Shown: positions 42,482 through 52,486 of the stretch, in pieces
Position numbering within the stretch: position 1 is the first letter of the stretch
Layout: each line of letters opens with the position of its first letter
Assembly (NCBI RefSeq): GCF_022348165.1
Contig: NZ_JAKRFI010000010.1
Coordinates: 1-64,000 of the forward strand
From: Halomonas sp. McH1-25
GTDB lineage: Bacteria; Pseudomonadota; Gammaproteobacteria; Pseudomonadales; Halomonadaceae
Length of the DNA stretch: 64,000 nucleotides
Reading direction: 5' to 3'
Program-made: the position numbers and the translations under genes
The notes under the pieces: model-generated
Databases searched by the model: none
What the model saw: only the letters and a program-made list of their open reading frames with translations
What the model was told of the DNA's origin: nothing

Positions 42482-42557
42482 TGGCTCCCCGAGCAGGACT
42501 CGAACCTGCGACCCAATGATTAACAGTCATTTGCTCTACCAACTGAGCTATCGGGGA
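42482..42557 (-). tRNA. tRNA-Asn (GTT), copy 3 in reading order
   Basis: A 76-base cloverleaf on the minus strand with acceptor TCCCCGA/TCGGGGA, D-loop TAGCTCAGTTGGTAGAGCA, anticodon GTT in CTGTTAA, T-loop GGTTCGAGTCC and encoded CCA. Identical to the two copies that follow at higher coordinates. Confidence 0.97.
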
Positions 42558-42585
42558 ACGACATAATCTGACTTCGGCGGGAGGT

Positions 42586-42661
42586 TGGCTCCCCGAGCAG
42601 GACTCGAACCTGCGACCCAATGATTAACAGTCATTTGCTCTACCAACTGAGCTATCGGGGA
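42586..42661 (-). tRNA. tRNA-Asn (GTT), copy 2
   Basis: Identical 76-base sequence to the neighbouring copies, with anticodon GTT and encoded CCA. A 28-base spacer separates it from each neighbour, so all three are likely cut from one precursor. Confidence 0.97.
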
Positions 42662-42689
42662 ATCGCCGAATTGTGGTGTGCGAGTCGTT

Positions 42690-42765
42690 TGGCTCCCCGA
42701 GCAGGACTCGAACCTGCGACCCAATGATTAACAGTCATTTGCTCTACCAACTGAGCTATCGGGGA
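42690..42765 (-). tRNA. tRNA-Asn (GTT), copy 1
   Basis: First copy in the direction of transcription; same 76-base sequence, anticodon GTT, CCA encoded. The AT-rich stretch just upstream on the minus strand (around 42780-42830) probably holds the shared promoter. Confidence 0.97.
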
Positions 42766-42883
42766 ACTTCTCGAACACGCGGCGTAGTATACGGAACGAA
42801 AAAAATTCGTCAAGTCTTAGCAGGTTACCTAACGGCCCAACGTGAACCGCCCACCGCCCTGCGAGCCTCCGTACCATGAACGA

Positions 42884-42914
42884 AAAGCGCCCGAGGGAAT
42901 CCCTCGGGCGCTTT
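42884..42914 (-). terminator. Terminator of tRNA-Met
   Basis: A perfect 14-base-pair stem (42884-42897 with 42901-42914) and a three-base loop lie eight bases past the 3' end of tRNA-Met; on the minus strand the stem runs into TTTTCGTT. Confidence 0.85.
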
Positions 42915-42922
42915 CTCGATTC

Positions 42923-42999
42923 TGGTGGCTACGCCCTGATTCGAACAGGGGACCCCATCATTATGAGTGATGTGCTCTAACCAGCTGAGCTACGTAGCC
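42923..42999 (-). tRNA. tRNA-Met (CAT)
   Basis: A 77-base tRNA on the minus strand. Acceptor GGCTACG pairs with CGTAGCC, the anticodon is CAT in CTCATAA, and CCA is encoded. The 5' G1 paired to C72 and the lack of the three-GC anticodon stem mark it as elongator, not initiator, methionine tRNA. Followed by its own terminator. Confidence 0.95.
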
Positions 43000-43097
43000 A
43001 TTGCACATGCAGACAACCCGGTTACGCATTGCCGCAACGGGGGCGAATTATGCCTGCCGGCACGGGGCTTGGCAACCCCATCCGCCCCCCTTTGGCG

Positions 43098-44051
43098 TTA
43101 CTCGCTGATGCCCAGCGACTCCTTGACTGCCGGCAGACCCGGCTTGCCATTGACGGTGGTTACCCCATCCAGCCACTGGTCGAGCACCTCGGGATGATTC
43201 TGCAGCCACTGCTGCGCAGCGTCTCGCGGATCCTGACCGTCATCCATGATCGCTCCCATGATTTGGTTTTCCATGGTCAGGGTGAATTGCAGGTTGTCGA
43301 GCAATGCGCCGACATTGGCACACTCCTCGACATAGCCGCCACGCGTATTGGTGTAGACGGTCGCCCCGCCGAGGTTGGGACCGAAGTAATCATCGGCACC
43401 TTCCAGATAGGCCATGTCGAAGTTGGTATTCATGGGATGCGGCTCCCAGCCCAGGAACACCATCCAATCCTGGCTGCCGGTCCGCGACTTCAACTCTGCC
43501 AGCATGCCGGCTTCGGAAGAATCGACCAGTTGCCAGTCGCCCAGGCCGAAAGCGTCATCGTCGATCATGTCCTGAATGATCATGTTGCCATCGTTACCGG
43601 CTTCGATACCGAACAGGCGCTGCCCGAACTTGTCGGCATGCGAGTCCAGGTCGGCCACGGAGGTGACGCCGGCGTCGTAGACATACTGCGGCACGGCCAG
43701 GGTGTACTTAGCACCTTCGAGGTTGGCCCCGGTACGGTCGACCTGGCCCTTTTCGATGTACGGGTCGCTGATCGAAGCCATGGAAGGCATCCAATTGCCC
43801 AGGAACACATCGAAATCGCCATTCTTCATCCCGGCGTAGGCGATCGGTACCGAGACAGTATCGCTGGACGTCTCGTACCCCAGCCCCTCCAACACTTCGC
43901 TGGTCAGCGCCGTGGTCGCCGTGATGTCCGTCCAGCCGACTTCGGCAAAGCGCACCGTCTGGCAGCTTTGCGGTACCTCGGCCATGGCCAGCGGAGCGGC
44001 ACCGATCATCAGGCCACCAATCATGAGCGTAGCGGGGGTCATGTTCGCCAT
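43098..44051 (-). CDS. choX: Choline ABC transporter substrate-binding protein (ChoX)
   Basis: A 317-residue periplasmic binding protein with a signal peptide ending in PLAMA. Aromatic residues in VGWTD, GNWMPSM, PQYVYD and LGWEPHPMN correspond to the box that binds the quaternary ammonium of choline in ChoX. An AGGAGA site lies seven bases before the ATG at 44051. It is divergent from betI with a BetI-like operator between them. The permease and ATPase genes (choW, choV) are not adjacent, so it may work with components encoded elsewhere. Confidence 0.9.
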   Translation of the reverse strand: MANMTPATLMIGGLMIGAAPLAMAEVPQSCQTVRFAEVGWTDITATTALTSEVLEGLGYETSSDTVSVPIAYAGMKNGDFDVFLGNWMPSMASISDPYIEKGQVDRTGANLEGAKYTLAVPQYVYDAGVTSVADLDSHADKFGQRLFGIEAGNDGNMIIQDMIDDDAFGLGDWQLVDSSEAGMLAELKSRTGSQDWMVFLGWEPHPMNTNFDMAYLEGADDYFGPNLGGATVYTNTRGGYVEECANVGALLDNLQFTLTMENQIMGAIMDDGQDPRDAAQQWLQNHPEVLDQWLDGVTTVNGKPGLPAVKESLGISE

Positions 44052-44169
44052 CGTTGAATCTCCTGTGTGAATGGAAGCGCCTGTTTCAGGCATGCTGAAA
44101 ATAATTTCGATAAAATCAGCTTATGGTAATTGTGGATTGCCATTCCACTATACTATGGATTTTTTATTG

Positions 44170-44183
44170 ATTGAACGTTCAAT
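44170..44183. promoter_or_regulatory. BetI-like operator
   Basis: ATTGAACGTTCAAT is a perfect 14-base palindrome, close to the E. coli BetI-site core (ATTGGACGTTCAAT). It lies 86 bases before betI and 119 before choX, after a -10-like TATACT (44149-44154). Binding of choline to BetI would relieve repression; direct proof is lacking. Confidence 0.75.
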
Positions 44184-44269
44184 AAAAATATTGCAAACTG
44201 TGATCCAACGGTTGGAGGCAAATTCACGCCGCACGTCAACCGGGGGCAACCTACAGAGGAGAACCAACG

Positions 44270-44866
44270 GTGCCCAAGCTCGGAATGGAACCCATTCGTC
44301 GACGCCAACTGATCCAGGCGACCATGGAAGCGATCGACGAAGCCGGTCTGGCCGATGCCACGGTAGTGCGCATCGCCCGGCGAGCTGGCGTGTCGGCAGG
44401 CATCATCAGTCATTACTTCGGCGGCAAGGATGGCCTGCTCGAAGCCACGATGCGCAACATTCTCGGTGACTTGGGGGAAGCCGTCGCAAGCCGACGCGCC
44501 AAGGCCGACGACACGCCACGCGCGCATATCCGAGCGATCATCGAAGGCAACTTCGATCGCAGCCAGGTCAGCCAGTCGGTAATGAAGACATGGTTGGCCT
44601 TCTGGGCCTCGAGCATGCATCGTGAAAACCTGCAGCGACTCCAGTACGTCAACGACAGGCGGCTTTACTCGAACCTCTGTTATCAGTTCCGGCGTTGCCT
44701 GAGCAGAGAAGAGGCTCGCGATGCAGCGCGCGGCCTGGCTGCACTGATCGATGGACTCTGGCTGCGTGGCGCACTCGCCCCCGAAGGGCTTGACGTGGAA
44801 CGGGCACGACGCCTGGCCTATGACTATCTTGACGAGTTATTGACTCGTGCCGAGTGCCACACCTGA
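44270..44866 (+). CDS. betI: Transcriptional repressor BetI (TetR family)
   Basis: A 198-residue TetR-type regulator that represses the choline oxidation genes and responds to choline. The helix-turn-helix is at about residues 27-50 ([32 protein letters not shown]), and [28 protein letters not shown] is the BetI ligand domain. The start is GTG at 44270, about four bases after AGAGGAGAACC. It begins the operon betI-betB-betA and has its likely operator upstream. Confidence 0.95.
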   Translation: MPKLGMEPIRRRQLIQATMEAIDEAGLADATVVRIARRAGVSAGIISHYFGGKDGLLEATMRNILGDLGEAVASRRAKADDTPRAHIRAIIEGNFDRSQVSQSVMKTWLAFWASSMHRENLQRLQYVNDRRLYSNLCYQFRRCLSREEARDAARGLAALIDGLWLRGALAPEGLDVERARRLAYDYLDELLTRAECHT

Positions 44867-44913
44867 ATTTCGCTCCCACCCTCGTTCTTGATTCTGTCCC
44901 GCAGGAGGATTAC

Positions 44914-46383
44914 ATGGCCACATTCGAAACCCAGCAACTCTTCATTGGCGGACGCCGGGTGGATGCCACCTCCGGCGAAACCTTCGAGACGATCAACCCC
45001 GTCAATGGCGAAGTGCTGGCCAACGTGCAACAGGCGTCGCAGGCCGACGTCGACAAGGCCGTCACCACCGCACGCGAAGGTCAAAAGGTGTGGGGCGCGA
45101 TGTCCGGCATGGAGCGCAGCCGCATTCTCAATCGCGCCGTGGCATTGCTGCGCGAGCGCAACGACGAGCTGGCCAATCTTGAAACTCTGGATACCGGCAA
45201 GCCGATCAGCGAGACCATTGCTGTCGATATCGTCACCGGCGCCGACTCCCTCGAATACTTTGCCGGTCTGGCTCCGGCCATCGAAGGCACTCAGATTCCG
45301 CTGCGTGAGACCTCGTTCGTCTATACCCGCCGCGAACCGCTGGGCGTAATCGGTGCCATCGGCGCCTGGAACTATCCGATCCAGATCGCATGCTGGAAGT
45401 CAGCACCGGCTCTGGCTGCCGGAAACGCCGTGATATTCAAGCCCAGTGAGGTCACCCCGCTCTCCGCCATCAAGCTGGCCGAGATATTCACCGAAGCGGG
45501 CTTGCCGGACGGCGTTTTCAACGTCATTCAGGGTCCGGGTAGCGTGGGCGCCATGCTCACCGAGCATCAGGACATCGACAAGGTGACGTTCACCGGCGAG
45601 GTGGGCACCGGTAAAAAGGTGATGTCAGCTGCGGCAGCTTCCACGCTCAAGGAAGTCACCATGGAGCTGGGCGGCAAGTCGCCGCTGATCGTGTTCGATG
45701 ACGCCGACCTCGACCGTGCCGCCGACGCCGCGATGATGGCCAATTTCTATTCCAGCGGCCAAGTCTGCACCAACGGCACCCGGGTTTTCGTGCATCGCTC
45801 GGTCAAGAGCGCATTCGAAGCCAAGATCCGTGAGCGTGTGGCGCGCATTCGTGCCGGCGATCCGCTCGACCCCTCGGTCAATTTCGGTCCGCTGGTCAGC
45901 TTCGAGCATCTCGAAAAGGTCCTGTCGTACCTGGAAATCGGCAAACAGGAAGGCGCTCGCCTGCTCGCCGGCGGCAATCGCATGACCGAAGGGGATTATG
46001 CAAAAGGTGCCTGGGCTGAGCCGACCGTATTCACCGACTGCTCCGACGACATGCGCATCGTTCGTGAGGAGATATTCGGCCCGGTCATGGCGATCCTCGA
46101 TTTCGATGACGAGGAAGAGGTCATCCGTCGCGCCAACGACACCCACTACGGGCTGGCTGCCGGCCTTTTCACCGAAGGGCTGAACCGTGCCCATCGCGTG
46201 ATCCATCGTCTCGAGGCGGGTATCTGCTGGATCAACACCTGGGGCGATTCGCCGGCCGAAATGCCCGTAGGCGGCTACAAGCAGTCGGGTATCGGTCGCG
46301 AGAACGGCATCACTTCGCTCGAACACTACACACAGATCAAGTCCATCCAGATCGAAATGGGTCCTTTCCCGGCGGTGTACTGA
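44914..46383 (+). CDS. betB: Betaine-aldehyde dehydrogenase
   Basis: A 489-residue NAD(P)-dependent aldehyde dehydrogenase that makes glycine betaine, the compatible solute. The general-base Glu lies in [10 protein letters not shown] and the nucleophilic Cys in [17 protein letters not shown]. The Rossmann block [11 protein letters not shown] is intact. The ATG at 44914 has AGGAGG five bases before it; a longer frame overlapping betI is not supported. It lies 47 bases after betI and 90 before betA. Confidence 0.97.
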   Translation: MATFETQQLFIGGRRVDATSGETFETINPVNGEVLANVQQASQADVDKAVTTAREGQKVWGAMSGMERSRILNRAVALLRERNDELANLETLDTGKPISETIAVDIVTGADSLEYFAGLAPAIEGTQIPLRETSFVYTRREPLGVIGAIGAWNYPIQIACWKSAPALAAGNAVIFKPSEVTPLSAIKLAEIFTEAGLPDGVFNVIQGPGSVGAMLTEHQDIDKVTFTGEVGTGKKVMSAAAASTLKEVTMELGGKSPLIVFDDADLDRAADAAMMANFYSSGQVCTNGTRVFVHRSVKSAFEAKIRERVARIRAGDPLDPSVNFGPLVSFEHLEKVLSYLEIGKQEGARLLAGGNRMTEGDYAKGAWAEPTVFTDCSDDMRIVREEIFGPVMAILDFDDEEEVIRRANDTHYGLAAGLFTEGLNRAHRVIHRLEAGICWINTWGDSPAEMPVGGYKQSGIGRENGITSLEHYTQIKSIQIEMGPFPAVY

Positions 46384-46473
46384 TCCCGCCTGCCATTGCG
46401 GGTGGCGGTTTCGAGCCACCCGCACCTTCCGTACTCCCTTTCGACCGTTGGTATTGTTAAGGAGGGCTGCTTC

Positions 46474-48159
46474 ATGACGCAGGCTCGTGAATACGACTAC
46501 ATCATTATCGGCGCCGGTTCCGCCGGCAACGTCCTCGCCACCCGGCTGACCGAGGACGCCGACGTGCAGGTACTCCTGCTGGAAGCAGGCGGCCCCGATT
46601 ATCGTTTCGACTTCCGTACCCAGATGCCTGCCGCGCTGGCCTACCCCCTACAGGGCAAGCGCTACAACTGGGCCTTCGAGACCGACCCTGAACCCTACAT
46701 GAACAACCGGCGCATGGAATGTGGCCGAGGCAAGGGACTCGGCGGCTCGTCGCTGATCAACGGCATGTGCTACCTGCGCGGCAATGCCTTGGATTACGAT
46801 ACTTGGGCCAAGGCACCCGGCCTGGAAGACTGGAACTATCTGGAGTGCCTGCCCTACTTCAAAAAGGCGGAAACTCGCGACATCGGCCCCAACGATTATC
46901 ACGGCGGCAATGGACCGGTATCGGTCGCCACCCCCAAGGAAGGCAACAACGAACTGTACGGCGCCTTCATTCGTGCCGGTATCGAAGCAGGCTACCCTGA
47001 GACGGAAGACGTCAACGGCTATCAGCAGGAAGGCTTCGGCCCCATGGATCGCACCACTACGCCCAACGGACGGCGTGCGTCCACGGCGCGCGGCTATCTC
47101 GATATCGCCAAGCAACGTGCCAACCTGACCATCGAGACTCACGCAATGACCGACCGCATCCTCTTCGAGGGCAAGCGGGCGATCGGCGTGAGCTACTCGC
47201 GCAAAGGGCAAGTTCAGGAAGTGCGTGCGCGCCGCGAAGTGCTGCTGTGCGCCGGCGCGATCGCTTCGCCGCAGATCCTGCTGCGCTCCGGCGTGGGCAA
47301 TCCCGAGCATCTCAACGAGTACGATATTCCCGTGGTGCATGATCTTCCGGGAGTCGGCGAAAATCTCCAGGACCACCTGGAGATGTACATCCAGTATGAG
47401 TGCAAGAAGCCGATCTCGCTCTACCCGGCACTCAAGTGGTGGAACCAGCCCAAGATCGGCGCCGAGTGGATGTTCTTCGGCAAGGGCATCGGCGCCAGCA
47501 ACCAGTTCGAGGCAGCCGGTTTCATCCGCACCAACGACCGGGAAGAGTGGCCGAACCTGCAGTACCACTTCCTGCCGATCGCGATCAGCTACAACGGCAA
47601 GAGCGCCGTGCAGGCGCATGGCTTCCAGGCCCATGTGGGGTCGATGCGCTCGATGAGTCGCGGCCGGATTCGCCTGACGTCGCGCGATCCCAGTGCGCCG
47701 CCGAGCATCCTGTTCAACTACATGAGCGACCCCAAGGACTGGGAAGAGTTTCGCGACGCCATTCGCATCACTCGCGAGATCATTGCCCAGCCCGCGATGG
47801 ATCCGTACCGCGGCCGTGAGATATCGCCGGGGCCCAACGTGCAAACGGACGAGGAACTCGACGAATTCGTGCGCCAGCACGCCGAAACCGCCTATCACCC
47901 CAGCGGCAGCTGCAGGATGGGCACGGACGACATGGCCGTCGTCGACGGCGCGGGACGCGTTCATGGGCTCGAGGGGCTGCGCGTCATCGACGCCTCGATC
48001 ATGCCCGTGATCACCACCGGCAACCTCAACGCGCCGACGATCATGATCGCGGAAAAGATGGCCGACAAGGTTCGCGGGCGCGATCCGCTGCCCAAGGCCG
48101 ACGTGCCCTACTATGTCGCTGGCGACGCTCCTGCGCGCAAGACGCCCGCCAAGGCCTGA
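46474..48159 (+). CDS. betA: Choline dehydrogenase
   Basis: A 561-residue GMC flavoenzyme that oxidises choline to betaine aldehyde and further, with electrons going to the respiratory chain. The FAD site is [13 protein letters not shown], the GMC signatures are [20 protein letters not shown] and [15 protein letters not shown], and the active-site His is in HPSGSCRMG. The start is ATG at 46474 with AAGGAGG eight bases upstream. It ends the bet operon, with a strong terminator behind. Confidence 0.97.
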   Translation: MTQAREYDYIIIGAGSAGNVLATRLTEDADVQVLLLEAGGPDYRFDFRTQMPAALAYPLQGKRYNWAFETDPEPYMNNRRMECGRGKGLGGSSLINGMCYLRGNALDYDTWAKAPGLEDWNYLECLPYFKKAETRDIGPNDYHGGNGPVSVATPKEGNNELYGAFIRAGIEAGYPETEDVNGYQQEGFGPMDRTTTPNGRRASTARGYLDIAKQRANLTIETHAMTDRILFEGKRAIGVSYSRKGQVQEVRARREVLLCAGAIASPQILLRSGVGNPEHLNEYDIPVVHDLPGVGENLQDHLEMYIQYECKKPISLYPALKWWNQPKIGAEWMFFGKGIGASNQFEAAGFIRTNDREEWPNLQYHFLPIAISYNGKSAVQAHGFQAHVGSMRSMSRGRIRLTSRDPSAPPSILFNYMSDPKDWEEFRDAIRITREIIAQPAMDPYRGREISPGPNVQTDEELDEFVRQHAETAYHPSGSCRMGTDDMAVVDGAGRVHGLEGLRVIDASIMPVITTGNLNAPTIMIAEKMADKVRGRDPLPKADVPYYVAGDAPARKTPAKA

Positions 48160-48195
48160 CGGCGACAAGTCGGACGTGACTCGATTTTCCCTTCT

Positions 48196-48220
48196 GCCCC
48201 GCCTTCGCGGGGCTTTTTTT
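48196..48220 (+). terminator. Rho-independent terminator of the bet operon
   Basis: A seven-base-pair GC stem (48196-48202 with 48207-48213), loop CTTC, followed by seven T. It lies 37 bases after the betA stop. Confidence 0.95.
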
Positions 48221-48337
48221 GCCTCTCGACAGTCTGGGCTTCGCACAGGCTCGGGCTAGCCATGCCAGTAAAAATCGACTAGCCTGTAAAAATTCAAACA
48301 ATCGTTCGAATGCTTGCGCAGTTGCCTGGAGAACCCC

Positions 48338-50788
48338 ATGCTTCAATTCATTCTAATCGTTGTCACCCTAGGCGGCCTGCTGGAGGTGATGCGCCGAGAG
48401 GCGGGTGCCGTTCCAGCCATCGGTGTCCTTGCCGTCACCGGCGTCATCGGTGTGCTTTTCGGCGCTCCTATCCTGGGCGTTCTGCTGCTTATCGGCGCGG
48501 CCATACTGGCCGTCCCCGGTGTCCCTTCCCTGCGCCGCCGCTGGCTGTCGCCACGCATCTTCGCCCTGTTCGACAAGGCCGCCCCCAAGGTGTCGAATAC
48601 CGAGCGCTCGGCCCTGGAAGCCGGCACGGTGTCCTGGGATGGCGAACTGTTTTCAGGCAAACCGCACTGGCAGCGCCTGCTCGACTACCGGGACGAGGGA
48701 TTGACCGAAGAAGAGCGCGCTTTTATCGATCATCAGTGTTCGGTAGCCGCCGGCATGTGCAATGGCTGGGAGATCGCCCGCGAGCGTGCCGACCTGCCCG
48801 AAGCGCTTTGGGACTATCTCAAGAAGGAAGGTTTCTTCGGGATGATCATCCCCAAGCAGTACGGTGGCCTGGGCTTTTCAGCCAAGGCGCAATCGGCCGT
48901 GCTGCAGAAACTGGCGGTCAACGAGACGCTGATGGTTTCCGTCGGCGTTCCCAACTCGCTGGGGCCGGGCGAACTGCTGCTCAAGTACGGTACCCAGGCG
49001 CAGAAGGATCATTACCTGCCACGTCTGGCCGACGGCCGTGAAATCCCCTGTTTCGGCCTGACCGGACCGCGGGCCGGCAGCGATGCCACGTCGCTGCCTG
49101 ACACCGGCATCGTGTGCCGGGGAATGCACAATGGCGAGGAAGTCCTGGGTCTGCGCCTGAACTTCGAGAAGCGCTGGATTACCCTCGCTCCCATCGCCAC
49201 CGTGGTCGGGCTGGCCTTCCGCATGTTCGATCCCGAGCACCTGCTGGGCGACGACACCGATCTGGGTATTACCTGTGCACTGATTCCGCGCGATACCGAG
49301 GGCATGCAGATCGGCCGTCGTCACCACCCCATCGGCAGTCCCTTCATGAACGGGCCGATCATTGGCAGCGACGTGTTCATTCCGCTGGATTACATCATCG
49401 GCGGTCCTTCGATGGCCGGCCAGGGCTGGCGTATGCTCGTCGAGTGTCTTTCGGTGGGCCGTTGCATCACGCTACCCTCCGGCGCATCGGGCGTAGGCCG
49501 CTATGCTATCGGCTGGACCGGCGGCTACAGTCGTATTCGTCGCCAGTTCAACATGCCGGTAGCCGATATGGAAGGTGTCCAGGAACCGCTGGCCCGCCTC
49601 ACGGCACACGCTTATATCGCCCAGGCGGCAGTCATGCAGACCGCCAATCTGATCGATCACGGCGAGAAGCCGTCCGTGCCCTCGGCCATCCTCAAGAGTC
49701 AGTTGACCGAGTTCCAGCGCAACATCCTCGCCGATGCCATGGACATCCATGGCGGCCGTGCCGTGACGTTGGGGCCGCGCAATTACCTGGGCCTGGGCTG
49801 GAGCGCCGTGCCGGTGTCGATCACCGTGGAAGGCGCCAACATCATGACGCGCAACCTGATGATCTTCGGCCAGGGCGCGATTCGCTGTCATCCTTTCGTC
49901 CTCCAGGAACTGGCCGCCAAGGAAGCCAAGGATCTACGCGCCTTCGACAAGGCATTCTTCGGCCATGTCGGGCTGATCTTCGGCAATGCCGCTCGTGCAT
50001 CGCTGCAAGCCCTGGGCATCGCCCGGCCACGTGTGCCCTTCGACGAAGTGGCCGCCCCCTACGCCCGTGACGTGTCGCGTCTGTCTGCCGCCTTCGGCCT
50101 GTGTGCCGATGCCGCAATGATCAGCGTCGGCTCGGGCCTCAAGAAACGCGAGATGCTGTCGGCACGCCTGGGTGACGTACTTTCCAACCTATACCTGACC
50201 TCGATGGTGCTCAAGCAGTGGCAGGCCGGCGATAACGTAGAGCATGAAGCGGCGCTGTTGCATTACAGTTGCCGCATGCTGCTGTTCCGTGCCGAACAGG
50301 CGTTGGTCGAATTGCTCGACAACCTGCCGAATCGCGCACTGGCCAAGGCGCTGAAGTTCATCGTGATGCCGCTGGGACGTCGCTGGGAGAAACCTCAGGA
50401 CAGCCTGACCCGGGATATTGCCAAGGCCGTTTCCCTGGACACGCCACTGCGTCGCAAGCTGATTGCCAACACCTGGGACCAGCAGGACCAGGGGCAGCAG
50501 GACAATCCGCTGGCACGCTACAACGCCCTTCTGGCCGAGTACGAGCGTGCCGAACCGATCTATCGCGCTATCAGCAAGGCCTATGCCAAGGGCGAGTTGC
50601 CTGCCGAGGCGCTGCATCCCGAGCAGCGCCTGGAAGCTGCACTGGACGCCGGTCTGATCGAGGAAGAGGATGCCAAGTTCATGCGTCGCTACGAACAGGA
50701 GGTGCTCGACATGCTGACCGTCGACGACTTCGCCTTCGATGCCTTCGCCTCACATAAGGACAAGGTCGTCTGGCACGACGCGGCCTGA
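48338..50788 (+). CDS. fadE: Acyl-CoA dehydrogenase FadE
   Basis: An 816-residue membrane-associated acyl-CoA dehydrogenase, about the size of E. coli FadE (814). Two hydrophobic segments lie at about residues 1-18 and 28-53. The dehydrogenase core has GLTGPRAGSDATSLPDTG and the substrate-side block GGRAVTLGPRNYLG; a DUF1974 C-terminal domain follows. It catalyses the first step of beta-oxidation and hands electrons to ETF and then to ETF-QO, encoded at the window start. The ATG at 48338 follows GGAG by seven bases. Confidence 0.95.
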   Translation: MLQFILIVVTLGGLLEVMRREAGAVPAIGVLAVTGVIGVLFGAPILGVLLLIGAAILAVPGVPSLRRRWLSPRIFALFDKAAPKVSNTERSALEAGTVSWDGELFSGKPHWQRLLDYRDEGLTEEERAFIDHQCSVAAGMCNGWEIARERADLPEALWDYLKKEGFFGMIIPKQYGGLGFSAKAQSAVLQKLAVNETLMVSVGVPNSLGPGELLLKYGTQAQKDHYLPRLADGREIPCFGLTGPRAGSDATSLPDTGIVCRGMHNGEEVLGLRLNFEKRWITLAPIATVVGLAFRMFDPEHLLGDDTDLGITCALIPRDTEGMQIGRRHHPIGSPFMNGPIIGSDVFIPLDYIIGGPSMAGQGWRMLVECLSVGRCITLPSGASGVGRYAIGWTGGYSRIRRQFNMPVADMEGVQEPLARLTAHAYIAQAAVMQTANLIDHGEKPSVPSAILKSQLTEFQRNILADAMDIHGGRAVTLGPRNYLGLGWSAVPVSITVEGANIMTRNLMIFGQGAIRCHPFVLQELAAKEAKDLRAFDKAFFGHVGLIFGNAARASLQALGIARPRVPFDEVAAPYARDVSRLSAAFGLCADAAMISVGSGLKKREMLSARLGDVLSNLYLTSMVLKQWQAGDNVEHEAALLHYSCRMLLFRAEQALVELLDNLPNRALAKALKFIVMPLGRRWEKPQDSLTRDIAKAVSLDTPLRRKLIANTWDQQDQGQQDNPLARYNALLAEYERAEPIYRAISKAYAKGELPAEALHPEQRLEAALDAGLIEEEDAKFMRRYEQEVLDMLTVDDFAFDAFASHKDKVVWHDAA

Positions 50789-50816
50789 GCGACGAAGTCG
50801 GATAGCTCAGCAAAAG

Positions 50817-50850
50817 AAACGCCCGGTCACGGAAATGACCGGGCGTTTTC
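50817..50850. terminator. Bidirectional terminator fadE / rlpA
   Basis: A perfect 13-base-pair stem (50817-50829 with 50836-50848), loop CGGAAA. The plus strand continues TTCC after TTT in the stem and the minus strand has TTTCTTTTG, so both convergent genes can end here. Confidence 0.88.
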
Positions 50851-50864
50851 CTGAACGGCAGGTA

Positions 50865-51263
50865 TCAGTTCAATACCGTCACGCGCACCGGCGCAGTCCC
50901 GCTACGAATCATCCCCAGCTGCTGCGCCGCCCGCCGTGACAGGTCGATGATGCGACCGCGAGTGAAGGGACCACGGTCGTTGATGCGTACGGTGACGTCC
51001 CGCCCGTTATCCAGGTTGGTGACATTCACACGAGTGCCGAACGGCAGGGAGCGATGCGCTGCCGTCAATGCATTGCGGTCGTAACGCTCACCATTGGCCG
51101 TTCGCTTGCCCTGGTAGGCATCGCTGTAATATGCCGCCTGGCCCTGCTGGGTTGCGTACGCTCCCTGGCCGGGTGACTGGTCGGGGCCGATGGAATGGCT
51201 TGCACATCCACTCAGCGCCAATGTCAAAGAGGCCAGGCTCAGCCCGGCCATCCATGCTTTCAT
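50865..51263 (-). CDS. RlpA-like septal ring lytic transglycosylase lipoprotein (short form)
   Basis: A 132-residue lipoprotein: signal residues 1-19 end in the lipobox LSGC. The double-psi beta-barrel domain follows, with GQAAYYSDAYQGKRTANGERYD, LPFGTRVNVTNLDNGRDVTVRINDRGPF and GRIIDLSRRAAQQLGM. It has the catalytic Asp of the RlpA fold (INDRG) but lacks the C-terminal SPOR domain, so it is not the full septal RlpA. It overlaps the start of the oxidoreductase gene's end by four bases. Confidence 0.85.
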   Translation of the reverse strand: MKAWMAGLSLASLTLALSGCASHSIGPDQSPGQGAYATQQGQAAYYSDAYQGKRTANGERYDRNALTAAHRSLPFGTRVNVTNLDNGRDVTVRINDRGPFTRGRIIDLSRRAAQQLGMIRSGTAPVRVTVLN

Positions 51264-52369
51264 GCCCGCGAGTCCTGATCCTGAGACTGCTCGGCGTCCT
51301 GTGCGGCTTGGCCCTCCTGCGCCTCTTTGACGGGCTCCCGTGCGTCCTGCGACTGGCCAGCGTCCTGCGTCGCCTGGGTATCCTGTTGCATTGCCGGTAC
51401 CAGCACCGTCGACCCGGTCGTCTTGCGGGACGCCAGGGCTTCCTGGGCCTCGCCCGCCTTCTCCAGCGGATAGCGCTGGGCAATGTCGACCTTGAGCTTA
51501 CCGCTCTCGAGCATCTCGAACAGCTCGTTGCTCATGGCCTCGAGACGCTTGCGTGTATCCGCATAGCCGTTGAGGCTCGGGCGGGTCACGTAGAGCGCGC
51601 CCTTCTGGTTGAGGATACCGATATTGACGTTTTCCACCGGGCCGGACGAATTGCCGAAGCTGACCATCAGGCCACGCTTCTGCAGGCAGTCGAGCGAGGT
51701 TTCCCAAGTGTCCCTGCCCACCGAATCGTAGACTACCGGCACCATGTCGCCCTTGGTCAGCTCGCGCACGCGCTCGGCCACGTTTTCCTTGGTGTAGTCG
51801 ATGGTCGCCCAGGCGCCGTTCTGCATGGCCAGATCGGCCTTTTCCTGTGAACTGACGGTGCCGATCAGTTTGACGCCCAACGCCTTGGCCCACTGACAGG
51901 CGATCGAGCCGACACCGCCTGCGGCGGCATGAAACAGGATCGTCTCGCCTCTCTGCAGACGATAGGTCTGGCGCAACAGGTACTGTACCGTCAGCCCCTT
52001 GAGCATACAGGCCGCAGCGGTCTCGAACTCAATGGCCTCGGGCAGCTTGACCACCTTGTCGGCCGGCAGCACGTGCAGTTCGGCGTAGGCACCCAGCGGC
52101 CCCTGGGCATAGGCGACACGGTCGCCTTCCTTGAGATGAGTGACGCCCTCGCCCACCGCATCGACGACGCCGGCCCCTTCCGTACCTAGCCCGGAAGGCA
52201 GACCGGGCGCCGGGTAGAGGCCGGTACGGAAGTAAATGTCGATGAAGTTCAGGCCGACGGCATGGTTCTTGACGCGAACTTCGCCGGCCTTGGGCGCTTC
52301 CGGCGTCACATCGGCATATTCGAGCACCTCGGGTCCGCCGGTCCGGGAAAACTGGATTCGCTTGGCCAT
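51260..52369 (-). CDS. NADPH:quinone oxidoreductase (medium-chain reductase) with an extra C-terminal tail
   Basis: A 369-residue zeta-crystallin-type oxidoreductase. The substrate domain starts MAKRIQFSRTGGPEVLEY and the Rossmann motif HAAAGGVGSIACQWAKALG binds NADPH; no zinc ligands are seen. The catalytic domain ends near residue 328 at GSTVLVP, as in QorA-type enzymes. The remaining 40 or so residues (QQDTQATQDAGQSQDARE and on) are an extra Gln/Asp/Ala-rich tail with internal repeats. Role: two-electron or semiquinone reduction of quinones. The tail is absent from typical members. Confidence 0.9.
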   Translation of the reverse strand: MAKRIQFSRTGGPEVLEYADVTPEAPKAGEVRVKNHAVGLNFIDIYFRTGLYPAPGLPSGLGTEGAGVVDAVGEGVTHLKEGDRVAYAQGPLGAYAELHVLPADKVVKLPEAIEFETAAACMLKGLTVQYLLRQTYRLQRGETILFHAAAGGVGSIACQWAKALGVKLIGTVSSQEKADLAMQNGAWATIDYTKENVAERVRELTKGDMVPVVYDSVGRDTWETSLDCLQKRGLMVSFGNSSGPVENVNIGILNQKGALYVTRPSLNGYADTRKRLEAMSNELFEMLESGKLKVDIAQRYPLEKAGEAQEALASRKTTGSTVLVPAMQQDTQATQDAGQSQDAREPVKEAQEGQAAQDAEQSQDQDSRA

Positions 52370-52486
52370 GAAAAAATGTCCTTATATCAGTCGATTGGAT
52401 GGCAACACCATACAAGCGCCGTATTCACAACGCCAGGTCATAACCATGGCATGCTATACCAACCCCAAATACAAGGAGGAATCGAC

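Noticed and set aside
46648-48246. A 532-codon frame antisense to betA
   Set aside because: It lies wholly opposite an intact GMC oxidoreductase, has no family character, and its composition mirrors the third-position GC bias of betA.
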